Assembly (NCBI RefSeq): GCF_910585425.1
Contig: NZ_CAJUCP010000019.1
Location: 11,431-75,430, forward strand
Length of the DNA: 64,000 bases
Source of the DNA: an uncultured Acetatifactor sp.
Lineage (GTDB): Bacteria; Bacillota; Clostridia; Lachnospirales; Lachnospiraceae
Reading direction: 5' to 3'
The notes under the pieces were generated by a model. It did no database searches. It had not been told where the DNA came from and was given only the letters and a program-made list of their open reading frames with translations. A program made the position numbers and the translations under genes. Below, piece by piece: positions 35,143 to 42,994 of this stretch (positions are counted from its first letter, which is position 1; each line of letters opens with the position of its first letter).

Positions 35143-36837
35143 CTATTTTGCACCCGTTTCGTCCAAAATGCAATGCCCTATGTAATAAAATCCGTGGCAC
35201 TCATCCAGGGACACCGGAACAATCTTTCCAATCATGGAAGCGTCCCCGGGCAGATGGACGATGGTGTTGTTGGACAGTCGGCCTGTGACCATGGGGACAT
35301 TGTTCGCAGCGGAATGCTTGTCTTCCACCAAATTCTTTTCTTCCATGGAGTGCTTGTCTTCTATCGACTGCTTTTCTTCCACGGAATGCTTGTCTTTCAT
35401 AGAATGCATCTCTTCCACGGAATGTCTTTCTTCCATGGAATGCCTGTCCTCCATGATTTCCTCAATCAGAGCATCCATGATCCGGCCCTGATATTTCGCC
35501 GCCTGTTCTCTGGCAGTGTCCTGGACTACTTTCAGGAGCCTGTCGAAGCCTTCCCTCACCTGCTCCGGCGGCACCTGGTTCTCCATGGCGGCCGCAGGCG
35601 TGCCGGTGCGCTTGGAGTAGATGAAGGTAAAGGCATTGTCGTATTTCACCCTGCGCACCATGTCGATGGTCTCCTCCAGATCCTCGGCTGTCTCTCCCGG
35701 GAATCCCACGATGATGTCGGTGGTGATGGCGATGTCGGGTATCTCCCTGCGGATGCGGTCTGCCAGCTCTATGTACTGCTCCCTTGTATAGCGCCTGTTC
35801 ATCTGCTGTAGGATCCTGGTGGAACCGGACTGCAGGGGCAGATGGAGGTGGCGGCAGATTTTCTTCGACTGCTTCATGACCGCTATCAGTTCCTCCGAGA
35901 GATCCTTGGGGTGGGAGGTCATGAAACGGATGCGCTCCAGCCCTTCAATCTGTTCCACCTTCCGCAGAAGCTGGGCAAAGGTGATGGGCTCGTCCAGGTT
36001 CTTTCCATAGGAATTCACGTTCTGCCCCAGCAGCATGACTTCCACCACGCCCTCCGCCACCAGGCGCTCTATCTCCCGTATGATTTCCCCGGGTTCCCTG
36101 CTGCGCTCCCGCCCTCTCACATAGGGCACGATGCAATAGCTGCAGAAGTTGTTGCAGCCGAACATGATATTGATGCCGGACTTGTACGGGTATTTGCGCT
36201 CTACCGGCAGATCTTCTACGATTTTATCCGTATCCTTCCAGATGTCGATCAGCATCCCTTCCGACTCGAAAGAGGCACAGAGGAGCTCCGCGAATTTATA
36301 GATATTGTGGGTACCGAAAATCAGGTCGATAAAGGAGTAGCTTTTCTTCAGTTTTTCGATTACCGTGGCTTCCTGCATCATGCAGCCGCAGAGGGCCACT
36401 TTCATCCGGGGATTGGCCTTTTTATACCGTTTCAGCACGCCCAGCCTGCCGTAGACCCGCTGGTTGGCATTGTCCCGGACGGTGCAGGTATTGTAGATGA
36501 CGAAGTCCGCCTGCTCGCTGTCGGTAGGGGAAAAGCCGATTGCTTCCAGGATGCCCAGGAGCTTTTCGGAGTCCCGGGCGTTCATCTGGCAGCCGAATGT
36601 GGTGACGCAGGCGGTGGGGGTGCGTCCGTTTTTTTCCTCAAAATCCTTCACCCATCCCCGGCACTTTGCCATAAAGTAGTATTGCCTGGACGGTTCTTCT
36701 GTGGGCGGGTTTGAATTTATATTTATTTTATGTAAATCAATTTTATTGGAAATGCTTTCTTCCATAGACATTTTCTCTTGACTTTCTTCCCTTTCTAATA
36801 AACATGTATTCCGTTTCCAGAATGTCTTGTCACTCAA
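35143..36837 (-). CDS. miaB: tRNA-2-methylthio-N6-dimethylallyladenosine synthase with repeat insertion in the TRAM domain
   Basis: The 564-residue radical SAM methylthiotransferase adds a methylthio group to i6A37 of tRNA. The UPF0004 domain carries its cluster cysteines in TTFGCQMNARDSEK, NTCTVRDNANQ and CGCMMQ; the radical SAM motif is CNNFCSYCIVPYVRGRE. The TRAM domain starts at IMDALIEEI and resumes at TGRLSNNTIVHLPGD, but eight hexapeptides like MEERHS, VEEKQS and IEDKHS separate these strands (35311-35454). Typical MiaB is about 440-480 residues. The TTG at 36837 overlaps the upstream gene; an ATG at 36771 is an alternative start. Confidence 0.93.
   Translation of the reverse strand: MSDKTFWKRNTCLLEREESQEKMSMEESISNKIDLHKININSNPPTEEPSRQYYFMAKCRGWVKDFEEKNGRTPTACVTTFGCQMNARDSEKLLGILEAIGFSPTDSEQADFVIYNTCTVRDNANQRVYGRLGVLKRYKKANPRMKVALCGCMMQEATVIEKLKKSYSFIDLIFGTHNIYKFAELLCASFESEGMLIDIWKDTDKIVEDLPVERKYPYKSGINIMFGCNNFCSYCIVPYVRGRERSREPGEIIREIERLVAEGVVEVMLLGQNVNSYGKNLDEPITFAQLLRKVEQIEGLERIRFMTSHPKDLSEELIAVMKQSKKICRHLHLPLQSGSTRILQQMNRRYTREQYIELADRIRREIPDIAITTDIIVGFPGETAEDLEETIDMVRRVKYDNAFTFIYSKRTGTPAAAMENQVPPEQVREGFDRLLKVVQDTAREQAAKYQGRIMDALIEEIMEDRHSMEERHSVEEMHSMKDKHSVEEKQSIEDKHSMEEKNLVEDKHSAANNVPMVTGRLSNNTIVHLPGDASMIGKIVPVSLDECHGFYYIGHCILDETGAK
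35311..35454 (-). repeat. Eight 18-bp in-frame tandem repeats encoding hexapeptides in miaB
   Basis: The 144-base tract is eight units of 18 bases with a consensus like ATGGAAGAAAAGCATTCC, encoding [MVI]-E-[ED]-[KR]-H-S. Unit junctions form the palindrome TTCCATGGAA. The copies have diverged slightly. Because each unit is a multiple of three, the tract does not break the frame. A related tract starts the ABC exporter gene at 45007. Confidence 0.9.
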
Positions 36838-37366
36838 ATTCCTTCACTAATTCATAGGAATAATGGTAGATGCTTGCAAATAGTTCCTCATCGTAAGCGT
36901 CTTCTTCCCAGCGGCTTTCTTCCTCTTCCTCGCTCATATCCTCCGGCCAGAGATATTCCTCCCGAAGCATGTCCGAAAACAGCGGCAGGAATCCCTCATC
37001 CTCCGTCTCCTCCATCATATCATGAAAGCATTGTGCAATCAGGTGGAATAAGTCCTCCAGTTCCTCCGCAAGCCAATCGGCATTGCCGCTTTCGTCCCGC
37101 TTCGCCGCTGCCCGATAGATGCGCACGAGGAAAATCAGCGCAAAGGGCGTAGAATGCCATAATGTCCCCTGGTGCTCAATACAGTTTCCAATCTCGCCGA
37201 ACGCACGTTCCATCTTTTCACGGTCTGCCATCTCGTCAAGTATAGCGAGATATTCCGGAAAATCCGCCGCTCGACCGTATGCGGTGGTCAATTTGCCCCA
37301 CGGCACATCCTCCATCTTGATACTGTCGATAAACTTTTCATTTGAATCCGTCCCTGTTTTTCCCAT
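36830..37366 (-). CDS. HEAT-like domain protein of unknown function, possibly immunity-like
   Basis: The protein of about 178 residues contains DVPWGKLTTAYGRAADFPEYL followed by CIEHQGTLWHSTPFALIFLV. This order resembles the N-terminus of a widespread group of bacterial HEAT-repeat-like proteins that often accompany toxin or accessory loci. The C-terminus is very acidic. No toxin gene is adjacent. The frame continues upstream into a fragment of an aminoglycoside phosphotransferase, so the real start (37366 or 37384) is uncertain. The stop overlaps the miaB start by eight bases. Confidence 0.65.
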   Translation of the reverse strand: MGKTGTDSNEKFIDSIKMEDVPWGKLTTAYGRAADFPEYLAILDEMADREKMERAFGEIGNCIEHQGTLWHSTPFALIFLVRIYRAAAKRDESGNADWLAEELEDLFHLIAQCFHDMMEETEDEGFLPLFSDMLREEYLWPEDMSEEEEESRWEEDAYDEELFASIYHYSYELVKEFE

Positions 37367-37384
37367 CTTTCCCTGTTCCTCCAT

Positions 37385-37519
37385 ACCTTGATTTCCACAG
37401 CTGAAATCATTATGTACAAGCGCCTTTCTGACATCAAGCAAATCCTTATTTGAAAAAATGCGGCTATACAGGCCGTTCAGCTTCGCCTTTGTCTTATCGT
37501 CCAGCTCATTTTCCGTCAG
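37385..37519 (-). pseudogene. APH(2'')-like aminoglycoside phosphotransferase fragment (catalytic-loop piece)
   Basis: In a frame shifted from the upstream acetyltransferase gene, about 45 residues read from LTENELDDKTKAKLNGLY to ALVHNDFSCGNQ. The last part matches the catalytic loop HNDFS of APH(2'') enzymes, where the Asp is the catalytic base. It lacks the DFGD metal-binding segment and everything between the nucleotide-binding lobe and this loop. It is continuous with the downstream HEAT-like frame, so it is a remnant created by deletion. Confidence 0.75.
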
Positions 37520-38232
37520 CTTCCCCAGTCTGCTTTTGGAAATTTGAATATGATATTGTCGTTGATTTCATATGCATCGCAGTCATTCCCGCTGCCAATC
37601 AACTGGACGCTGTCAACTTTTATGTCCTTAAAACTGCTTTCTATCAGGAAGCGGACTGCCTGAATATTCTTGCCATTGTCCCTATAGCGATACTCCATTA
37701 GATAGCAGTCTCTCATTTTGCCCTCGTGCAGCTCATGTTCCGGTAGGCTCTTTATGATTCGGAATCCGGCTTTTTGATAACATTTGATTGCCCTGACGTT
37801 ATCCTGATGGGGATCCAGAATCACGGCATCCGCCCCCTTTTCTTCCCTTAAGTATTTCAGAACGATTCTCAGATACTCCGTCCCAATCCCTCTGTTCCAG
37901 TAATCAGGCTCCCCGATGAACTGGTCGATGCCGTATACCGTCTCATTTCGGTTCTCATATCCGTATTCTTCGTAGGCTTCACCTGTAATGCTATATATCT
38001 GCCCATATCCAATGGGCTTACCGTCGTATTCCAGTATGACTTTTATCACATTTCCGCCATCTTCTTCATCCTCCTCAAAAAAATCTTCCTGTATCAGCTC
38101 CGGCGTATATCTCTTGTCTCTCCCCTCATAGAACTCCAGCACGCGCATATCCGTCATCCATTTGAGCAGCACTGCGGCATCATCGGAAGCCATGGTTCTT
38201 ATCCTGATTTTATCCTGTATGATATCCAGCAT
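37516..38232 (-). CDS. AAC(6')-Ie-like aminoglycoside acetyltransferase with truncated APH(2'') start
   Basis: The 238-residue product has an intact GNAT domain (1-180) very similar to the AAC(6') half of the bifunctional AAC(6')-APH(2'') enzyme: RVLEFYEGRDKRYT, PIGYGQIYSI, YGIDQFIGEPDYWNRGIGTEY, AVILDPHQDN and LPEHELHEGK. Residues 181-238 start the APH(2'') lobe (VDSVQLIGSGNDCDAYEIN, IIFKFPKADWGS) and then hit a stop after a deletion-frameshift. The acetyltransferase half may still be active and would acetylate 6'-amino aminoglycosides with acetyl-CoA. The ATG is almost directly on a GAGGA sequence, so initiation may be poor. Confidence 0.88.
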   Translation of the reverse strand: MLDIIQDKIRIRTMASDDAAVLLKWMTDMRVLEFYEGRDKRYTPELIQEDFFEEDEEDGGNVIKVILEYDGKPIGYGQIYSITGEAYEEYGYENRNETVYGIDQFIGEPDYWNRGIGTEYLRIVLKYLREEKGADAVILDPHQDNVRAIKCYQKAGFRIIKSLPEHELHEGKMRDCYLMEYRYRDNGKNIQAVRFLIESSFKDIKVDSVQLIGSGNDCDAYEINDNIIFKFPKADWGS

Positions 38233-38270
38233 TCCTCAGCGGGCGGGGCGGCCCGACTTTTCACTTCCTT

Positions 38271-38345
38271 TCATATATCAAGTCCACACCTGGTAAAGCC
38301 GAGCTTCTCAATCACTCTCTGCATGGCCAGGTTGTCTTCCCCTGA
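38271..38345 (-). pseudogene. C-terminal remnant of a GNAT acetyltransferase
   Basis: Immediately after the stop codon of the AAA-ATPase gene, a frame reads EDNLAMQRVIEKLGFTRCG and ends in TGA. The pattern N-x-x-x-x-R-V-I-E-K-L-G-F-x-x-x-G is the usual C-terminal strand-helix of RimJ/RimL-type acetyltransferases. Only 24 residues remain, without start or acetyl-CoA motif. Confidence 0.6.
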
Positions 38346-40097
38346 TTACCCTCTCCCAATCAGCACACTGCTCCCCTCAAAAGCAAAGCCGTATTTCCTG
38401 ATTCGTTCCGGCGCTATACCTCTGCTTAGCAGAGCCGTCTCGTACTGCTTCTCCTCAATCTGCTGCAAGGCCGACCTGACGCCGTCCTCCAAAGTCTCCT
38501 TTGGCTTTTCGCCAACTACCTTGAACTCGATGACAAAGGCTATGTCTCCGTCTTTCTTTGGCTCCAGCATGATATCGTACCTACCCAGACCGCTTTCGCG
38601 GTTAGAAGTCACGATATACCGGTTCTGCAGCTCTGCCAGCAGCCCCAGCACAAAACCATGATAGAACTTTGATACTAGAATCATCTCTTCGATTCTAGTA
38701 TAGAACCGCTCCGGCTGGGCTTTCGCCGAGGGCTTCTTCCCGGTGTCGAAGCTGCTGAACATTTCGCCGGAGACCTCGTTCATATATACATTCATGCCCT
38801 CCAGATCATCAGAAAGCAGCGCCTGCAGAAAGGCATTGTGCTCCATGCGGCAGCCTCCGAACCACCCCCTGATCATATGCAGGAACATGATGCGGACTTC
38901 CAGATTGGTCAGCTTCAGCTCATACTCCATCTCCAGGCATTCCGTGTTGAACTCCGCCTGCACTGCTTTTAAATATCCGCTGGCGAGCAGCAGGCTCCAA
39001 ACCGCCTCCTCACCCTGATTCAGCTCACTGAATACAACCTGCTCGTCAAGCAGGGTACGGAAAGTCCTTCCCTGCAACAGCCCTTCCATCACTGTCTTAA
39101 GCTTCGGGCTGCCCTCCCGAATCAGTTTTCCTGCCAGGCTGTTGGAACTGGTGTTCACCCAGTAGGCCCCCACATTCCCTTTATCTAAAAAATTTATAAT
39201 AGACCACGGATTATATATATCTGTCCGGTTTCCGAAGACAAATCCATCATACCACTGCTTTACTTCCTCTCTCCGGTCAGACAGGCCGAATTCATCCAGC
39301 GCAGCAAAAACCTCTTCTTCAGTAAACCCGAAACTGTCCGTATATTTTTTCGAAGTAACTGTTACGACTTCCAAATTATTTAAATCGGAGAACATAGACT
39401 CCCTGCTCACTCTCGTAATCCCTGTCATGACAGCCCGCTCCATAAAGGGATTCGTCTTGAAAGTAGCATTGAACAGGCTTCTGGAAAAAGTCACCAGCTC
39501 ATCCCAGTATCCCCCTACATAAGCCTCATGCATGGGCGTGTCATATTCATCCAGAAGAATGATGACCTTCTTGCCATAATACCGGCACATATACTCCGAC
39601 AGATGATAAAGCGCAGAAGTGGCATCGGCATTGTTGACATCCGGTTTCAACACCCGGTCGAAATATTCCCTGTCCAGATCCGAAAGCACCTCGCTTGACC
39701 TCAGGTAGTAATGGCTGCTATAAAGGCTCCTCAAAATATCGCACAGCATCGCCCGTGCATCCGGAAAGTTCGCCTCCTTCACCCTGGCAAAGGATACGCT
39801 GAGCACCGGATAAGTGCCCTGGAGCGCCCTGTACGCCTCATCCTTCCAGATGGAGAGCCCTTCGAATATCTCGCCCTGCCCGGCGTATGCCACGGAAAAG
39901 AACTGTTCCAGCATGCTCATGGTCAGGGTCTTGCCAAAACGGCGCGGGCGGGTAATCAGGGTCACATCGTCCCTGCTCTCCCACCACTCCCTGATAAAAT
40001 CCGTCTTATCCACGTAAAAGCAATTGTTCGTGACCACCTTTGCGAAATCCTGTATCCCGATACCAACTGTCCGTGGAATGCTTTTCTTCCATTCCAT
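38346..40097 (-). CDS. AAA-ATPase-like protein with C-terminal PD-(D/E)XK nuclease-like domain
   Basis: The 583-residue protein starts at 40097 with AGGAGG five bases upstream. It matches the AAA-ATPase_like/PDDEXK_9 family (formerly DUF1703): VGIGIQDFAKVVTNNCFYVDKTDFI, then a P-loop variant TRPRRFGKTLTM (about residue 45), Walker B KVIILLDEYDTPMH, and a C-terminal region with IAFVIEFKVVGEKPKETL that carries the nuclease-fold E-F-K. The family is often expanded in gut Firmicutes and Bacteroidetes and is of uncertain function; a role in defence or mobile-element biology has been suggested but is not established. It has its own promoter and disrupted neighbours on its 3' side. Confidence 0.88.
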   Translation of the reverse strand: MEWKKSIPRTVGIGIQDFAKVVTNNCFYVDKTDFIREWWESRDDVTLITRPRRFGKTLTMSMLEQFFSVAYAGQGEIFEGLSIWKDEAYRALQGTYPVLSVSFARVKEANFPDARAMLCDILRSLYSSHYYLRSSEVLSDLDREYFDRVLKPDVNNADATSALYHLSEYMCRYYGKKVIILLDEYDTPMHEAYVGGYWDELVTFSRSLFNATFKTNPFMERAVMTGITRVSRESMFSDLNNLEVVTVTSKKYTDSFGFTEEEVFAALDEFGLSDRREEVKQWYDGFVFGNRTDIYNPWSIINFLDKGNVGAYWVNTSSNSLAGKLIREGSPKLKTVMEGLLQGRTFRTLLDEQVVFSELNQGEEAVWSLLLASGYLKAVQAEFNTECLEMEYELKLTNLEVRIMFLHMIRGWFGGCRMEHNAFLQALLSDDLEGMNVYMNEVSGEMFSSFDTGKKPSAKAQPERFYTRIEEMILVSKFYHGFVLGLLAELQNRYIVTSNRESGLGRYDIMLEPKKDGDIAFVIEFKVVGEKPKETLEDGVRSALQQIEEKQYETALLSRGIAPERIRKYGFAFEGSSVLIGRG

Positions 40098-40175
40098 AAG
40101 CGCCTCCTTCCGCAAAATCCCTGCCCGGAACCCACCGCTGCAGCTTTCGCCATCCGTCCGTCCTCTGTATTTCCT

Positions 40176-40204
40176 AGTATAACGGATTATCCGAGCCATT
40201 ACAA
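40176..40204 (-). promoter_or_regulatory. Promoter of the AAA-ATPase-like gene
   Basis: TTGTAA (40199-40204) and TATACT (40176-40181) on the minus strand are 17 bases apart. The spacer contains the palindrome CGGATAATCCG, a possible operator. Confidence 0.65.
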
Positions 40205-40324
40205 TGATAATCTGCATACAATTTCAAAAACCACAATTTCAAAAACAAACCCGGAAGCCGCCCCGGGAAATCCCACTGGGCGGCTTTTTTTATGACGGCT
40301 ATTACAATGATAGTCTTACATACA
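40198..40324. repeat. Imperfect direct repeat flanking a terminator
   Basis: ATTACAATGATA begins a 23-24-base sequence at 40198 that recurs at 40301 with a few differences and one extra base. The two copies flank the terminator at 40255-40286. They could be traces of a target duplication or duplicated promoter elements. Confidence 0.4.
40255..40286 (+). terminator. Intrinsic terminator, plus-strand U-tract, 3' of the blaR1-like gene
   Basis: AAGCCGCCC and GGGCGGCTT form a perfect 9-bp stem followed by seven Ts on the plus strand (40285-40291). On the minus strand the same hairpin lies 40 bases after the BlaR1-like stop but has only a weak U-tract. It may work in both directions. Confidence 0.7.
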
Positions 40325-40326
40325 AC

Positions 40327-42474
40327 TCAGGACGCGCCTGCCGGCACGATGGAAATACTGCCTTTCACCTCCTTCAGCGTGTCGTACGTAGCCTGGATGT
40401 ACAGTTTAAAAGTTCCGGGCTTTATCGGAGGCTCGACGGTAAACTCCGCGGTACATTTCAGCGGTTCATCCTCCTGCCGCAGATTGTGCGCGGCCCAGTA
40501 TACCGTGTTCTTCTCGCCCCTGTCGAAGAAGACCGTCATTCCCGTTCCTGTCTCCGCTGAAATGTCATACCTGATCCGGTCCCCAAAGGCCAGCGTGTAT
40601 TCCCCCAGGCAGACAGACTCCCCTGCCGTTATGGTATCCAAATCCACAGGGATGGTTTCCGCATCGGCTTCATCGTCCGGATCCTCCCCGATTTCACCCA
40701 GCAGTTCCGCCACTTCCGCCTCCGTCATATAGGCAACGCCTGTGATTTCATTCTCATCATTGCGCAGGATCCTGATATTGACGGTTCCCTCCGGATTCAT
40801 ACTCAGCGTGTAAAAGGCTTTGCCGGGACGCATATCCAAAAAGATGTCCACAAGCTGCTCCCGGTAGTAATAATCCTTTCCGTCCATTGTAACGCCTGCC
40901 GCCCGGTATTCCGCCTTCTGCGCTTCGTCCCATGCTTCCTCCTGCGCTTCCTTCAGCTCGTCATATTCCTCGTCCCGGTCCAGGGCATCAAACAGGACGG
41001 ACTGGAAAGATATGTCCCCGTCCTCCAGGGCCCTGTCCAGCCAGGCCAGCAATGTCTCCTCGCTCATGTGCGGTGCCAGCACGGAGAAAAAAGCAATCTC
41101 CCCATCCTCATATATCCGCTCCGCCAAATTCCGGATTGCGGCGCAGTCCTCCTCCGCCACAGCGACAGCGGCCCCCATGAACGCGATCTCCCCATCCGCG
41201 TAAATCCTGTCCAGCCACTCGCCCTGTTCCGCCTCGTCCAGCCTGCAGAACGCCAATTGAAACAACGGCAGGCTGTACGCTTCATAGCCCTTCTCCGCCA
41301 TCTGAGAATACTGGATGCCGACCCCATCCATGTCCCCCTGCCCGCCCTTTTCCGCCCGGGGACTGACTGCCTGTGAATCATATGCCGCCGGATTGCCGCC
41401 CGCGGGACTGCCTGCCTGGACAACGGGATAAACGCCGATGAAAGCCGCCCCGGATATCACCAGCAGCGTCAGCGCCCCCGTCAGAAACCGCATCGCCTTT
41501 GACTTCTCCCTGAAATTCACGATAGCGCTCAACCTCTCTTTCAACAGCCGTTTATTTTCGCCTAACGTGACGGCTCCCGGGTTTTCCCGGTATCTCCAGA
41601 CCGCCGCCATGGCGTCCAGCAGGGTCTGTCCATAATCCTGTGCGTTTTCGTACCCCATTCTGGCCAGGACAGCTTCATCGCAGGAAAATTCGCACGCTCT
41701 TGTGATCTCCCGGCCCATCAGATGGACAAGCGGGTTGAACCAGTGCAGACAGACCGTAAACTGCACCAGCCATTTGTAGAACATATCCCGCCGCCTATAG
41801 TGCGTCAGCTCATGCATGAGGATGTACTGAAAATTCTTTTCAGAAACATCTGTACCTGGCAGCACGATACATGGACGGAAAAAGCCGATCAGCAGCGGAG
41901 AAGAGACCAGTGGATTGACCCATAAATCAATAGGCCTTTTTACGGATGCCTGCTCCGCCGCCATGGAAAGCCGGTCCAGCATTTCCATGTCAGAAACAGG
42001 GACGGATCCGGCTTTGATATACCGTATAAAGCCCTGGTAGATGGTCGCCTTTCGTATCATCAGCCCCAGCGCGGCCATCAGCCAGACCAGCCAGATGTGG
42101 TCCATCAGCAGCGTCCCAATGTCCTGAAACGGGTGGAACGCTGCAGAATCGCCTACCGGGCTGTCCCCATGCACATTATCCGTTCCTCTCCCCGCGGCAG
42201 GGGCCGGAATGCTTTCCGGAGCGTCCGGCAGGGACTGTTGCCGCAGCGGGACAGTCCGGGCGACGGCACGGTCCACAGCCTGATAGGTTCTTCCCAGCAG
42301 GCTTGCCTCCGGCCCGAAAGGAAGCAGCAGCCGCAAAACCACAACGGCCCAGATGTAATACTGCCACTGTCGATTGATTTTGTCTTTCAGGAATCTTTTT
42401 CCCAAAAGCAGGAACAATATGAGCAGACTGCCGGAAAAAGACATGGACAGGAATAGCTTCAAAATCTGGTTCAT
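40327..42474 (-). CDS. BlaR1/MecR1-type M56 metallopeptidase sensor with non-PBP C-terminal domain
   Basis: The 715-residue protein has four N-terminal membrane helices and the M56 zinc motif HELTHYRRRD (His221, Glu222, His225). The family senses a signal outside and cleaves its BlaI/MecI repressor partner. Here the extracellular part (from about 345) is not a penicillin-binding domain. It shows three repeats around YADGEIAFMG, YEDGEIAFFS and LEDGDISFQS, then a C-terminal beta-rich region ending in an FTVEPPIKPGTFKLYIQAT strand pattern. The gene overlaps the BlaI-type repressor gene in ATGA. No beta-lactamase gene is nearby. Confidence 0.88.
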   Translation of the reverse strand: MNQILKLFLSMSFSGSLLILFLLLGKRFLKDKINRQWQYYIWAVVVLRLLLPFGPEASLLGRTYQAVDRAVARTVPLRQQSLPDAPESIPAPAAGRGTDNVHGDSPVGDSAAFHPFQDIGTLLMDHIWLVWLMAALGLMIRKATIYQGFIRYIKAGSVPVSDMEMLDRLSMAAEQASVKRPIDLWVNPLVSSPLLIGFFRPCIVLPGTDVSEKNFQYILMHELTHYRRRDMFYKWLVQFTVCLHWFNPLVHLMGREITRACEFSCDEAVLARMGYENAQDYGQTLLDAMAAVWRYRENPGAVTLGENKRLLKERLSAIVNFREKSKAMRFLTGALTLLVISGAAFIGVYPVVQAGSPAGGNPAAYDSQAVSPRAEKGGQGDMDGVGIQYSQMAEKGYEAYSLPLFQLAFCRLDEAEQGEWLDRIYADGEIAFMGAAVAVAEEDCAAIRNLAERIYEDGEIAFFSVLAPHMSEETLLAWLDRALEDGDISFQSVLFDALDRDEEYDELKEAQEEAWDEAQKAEYRAAGVTMDGKDYYYREQLVDIFLDMRPGKAFYTLSMNPEGTVNIRILRNDENEITGVAYMTEAEVAELLGEIGEDPDDEADAETIPVDLDTITAGESVCLGEYTLAFGDRIRYDISAETGTGMTVFFDRGEKNTVYWAAHNLRQEDEPLKCTAEFTVEPPIKPGTFKLYIQATYDTLKEVKGSISIVPAGAS

Positions 42475-42854
42475 GATCGTCCTCTCCCTTCCTCCAGCAG
42501 CCTTTTCAGTTCTTCGTATTCCTCCTCTGCCAGCAGGTCGCCCAAAATCAGGTTGGAGACCAGACCTTTGGCGCTCCCCTCGTAGATTTTATCCAGGAAG
42601 TTCTTCGTCTGCGCCGTCTGGTACTCCGCCTCGGAGACAAGCGCGGTATATTCGTTGCGGCGTCCGATTTTCCTGGCGCCGAGAAAGCCCTTGCTCATCA
42701 GCCTCGACAGCAGCACGATCAGGGTGTTCTTCTGACAGGGCTTGCCCCTGGCCGCCAGCCCCTCCATGATATAGGGGAACAGAGTCACCTCCTCGGGGTT
42801 TGCCCACACGATTTTCATGATTTCAAGCTCGGCATCGGATATCTGTTGTGCCAT
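42471..42854 (-). CDS. BlaI/MecI/CopY-family transcriptional repressor
   Basis: The 127-residue winged-helix protein starts at 42854, with AGGAGG eight bases upstream. It shows the family pattern ISDAELEIMKIVWANPEE, the recognition region KNTLIVLLSRLMSKGFL, and a C-terminal dimerisation helix. It should bind the dyad in its own promoter and be cleaved on signal from the M56 protein encoded by the overlapping downstream gene. Confidence 0.93.
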   Translation of the reverse strand: MAQQISDAELEIMKIVWANPEEVTLFPYIMEGLAARGKPCQKNTLIVLLSRLMSKGFLGARKIGRRNEYTALVSEAEYQTAQTKNFLDKIYEGSAKGLVSNLILGDLLAEEEYEELKRLLEEGRGRS

Positions 42855-42874
42855 ATTTTGCCCTCCTATATGTA

Positions 42875-42924
42875 TGACATAATGTTGACTATTAAAATAT
42901 AACACTGTGTCATCCTTTTGTCAA
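42875..42924 (-). promoter_or_regulatory. Promoter and dyad operator of the BlaI-M56 operon
   Basis: TTGACA (42919-42924) and TATATT (42896-42901) on the minus strand are 17 bases apart. An inverted repeat, TGACATAATGTT (42875-42886) and AACACTGTGTCA (42901-42912), 10 of 12 matching, covers the spacer and the region after the -10 and is a good candidate for BlaI-type binding. Confidence 0.8.
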
Positions 42925-42939
42925 GCCCTATGTGCCAGA

Positions 42940-42990
42940 GGAGCCGGGCTTCCTCCTGCGCGGCCAATACGCAGAAGGAAGTCCGGCTCC
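42940..42990 (-). terminator. Hairpin after the ABC exporter pair
   Basis: GGAGCCGGACTTCC pairs with GGAAGCCCGGCTCC over 14 bp with one mismatch, right after the stop of the exporter gene. There is no U-tract, so it may be a processing or rho-dependent structure rather than a strong intrinsic terminator. Confidence 0.5.
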
Positions 42991-42994
42991 TTCT

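Noticed and set aside
33117..37441. A single long operon from the HEAT-like gene through miaB, tcdA and the ABC ATPase to the sugar importer
   Set aside because: Spacing permits it, but the 223-base AT-rich gap before the permeases suggests a separate promoter, so I did not merge them.
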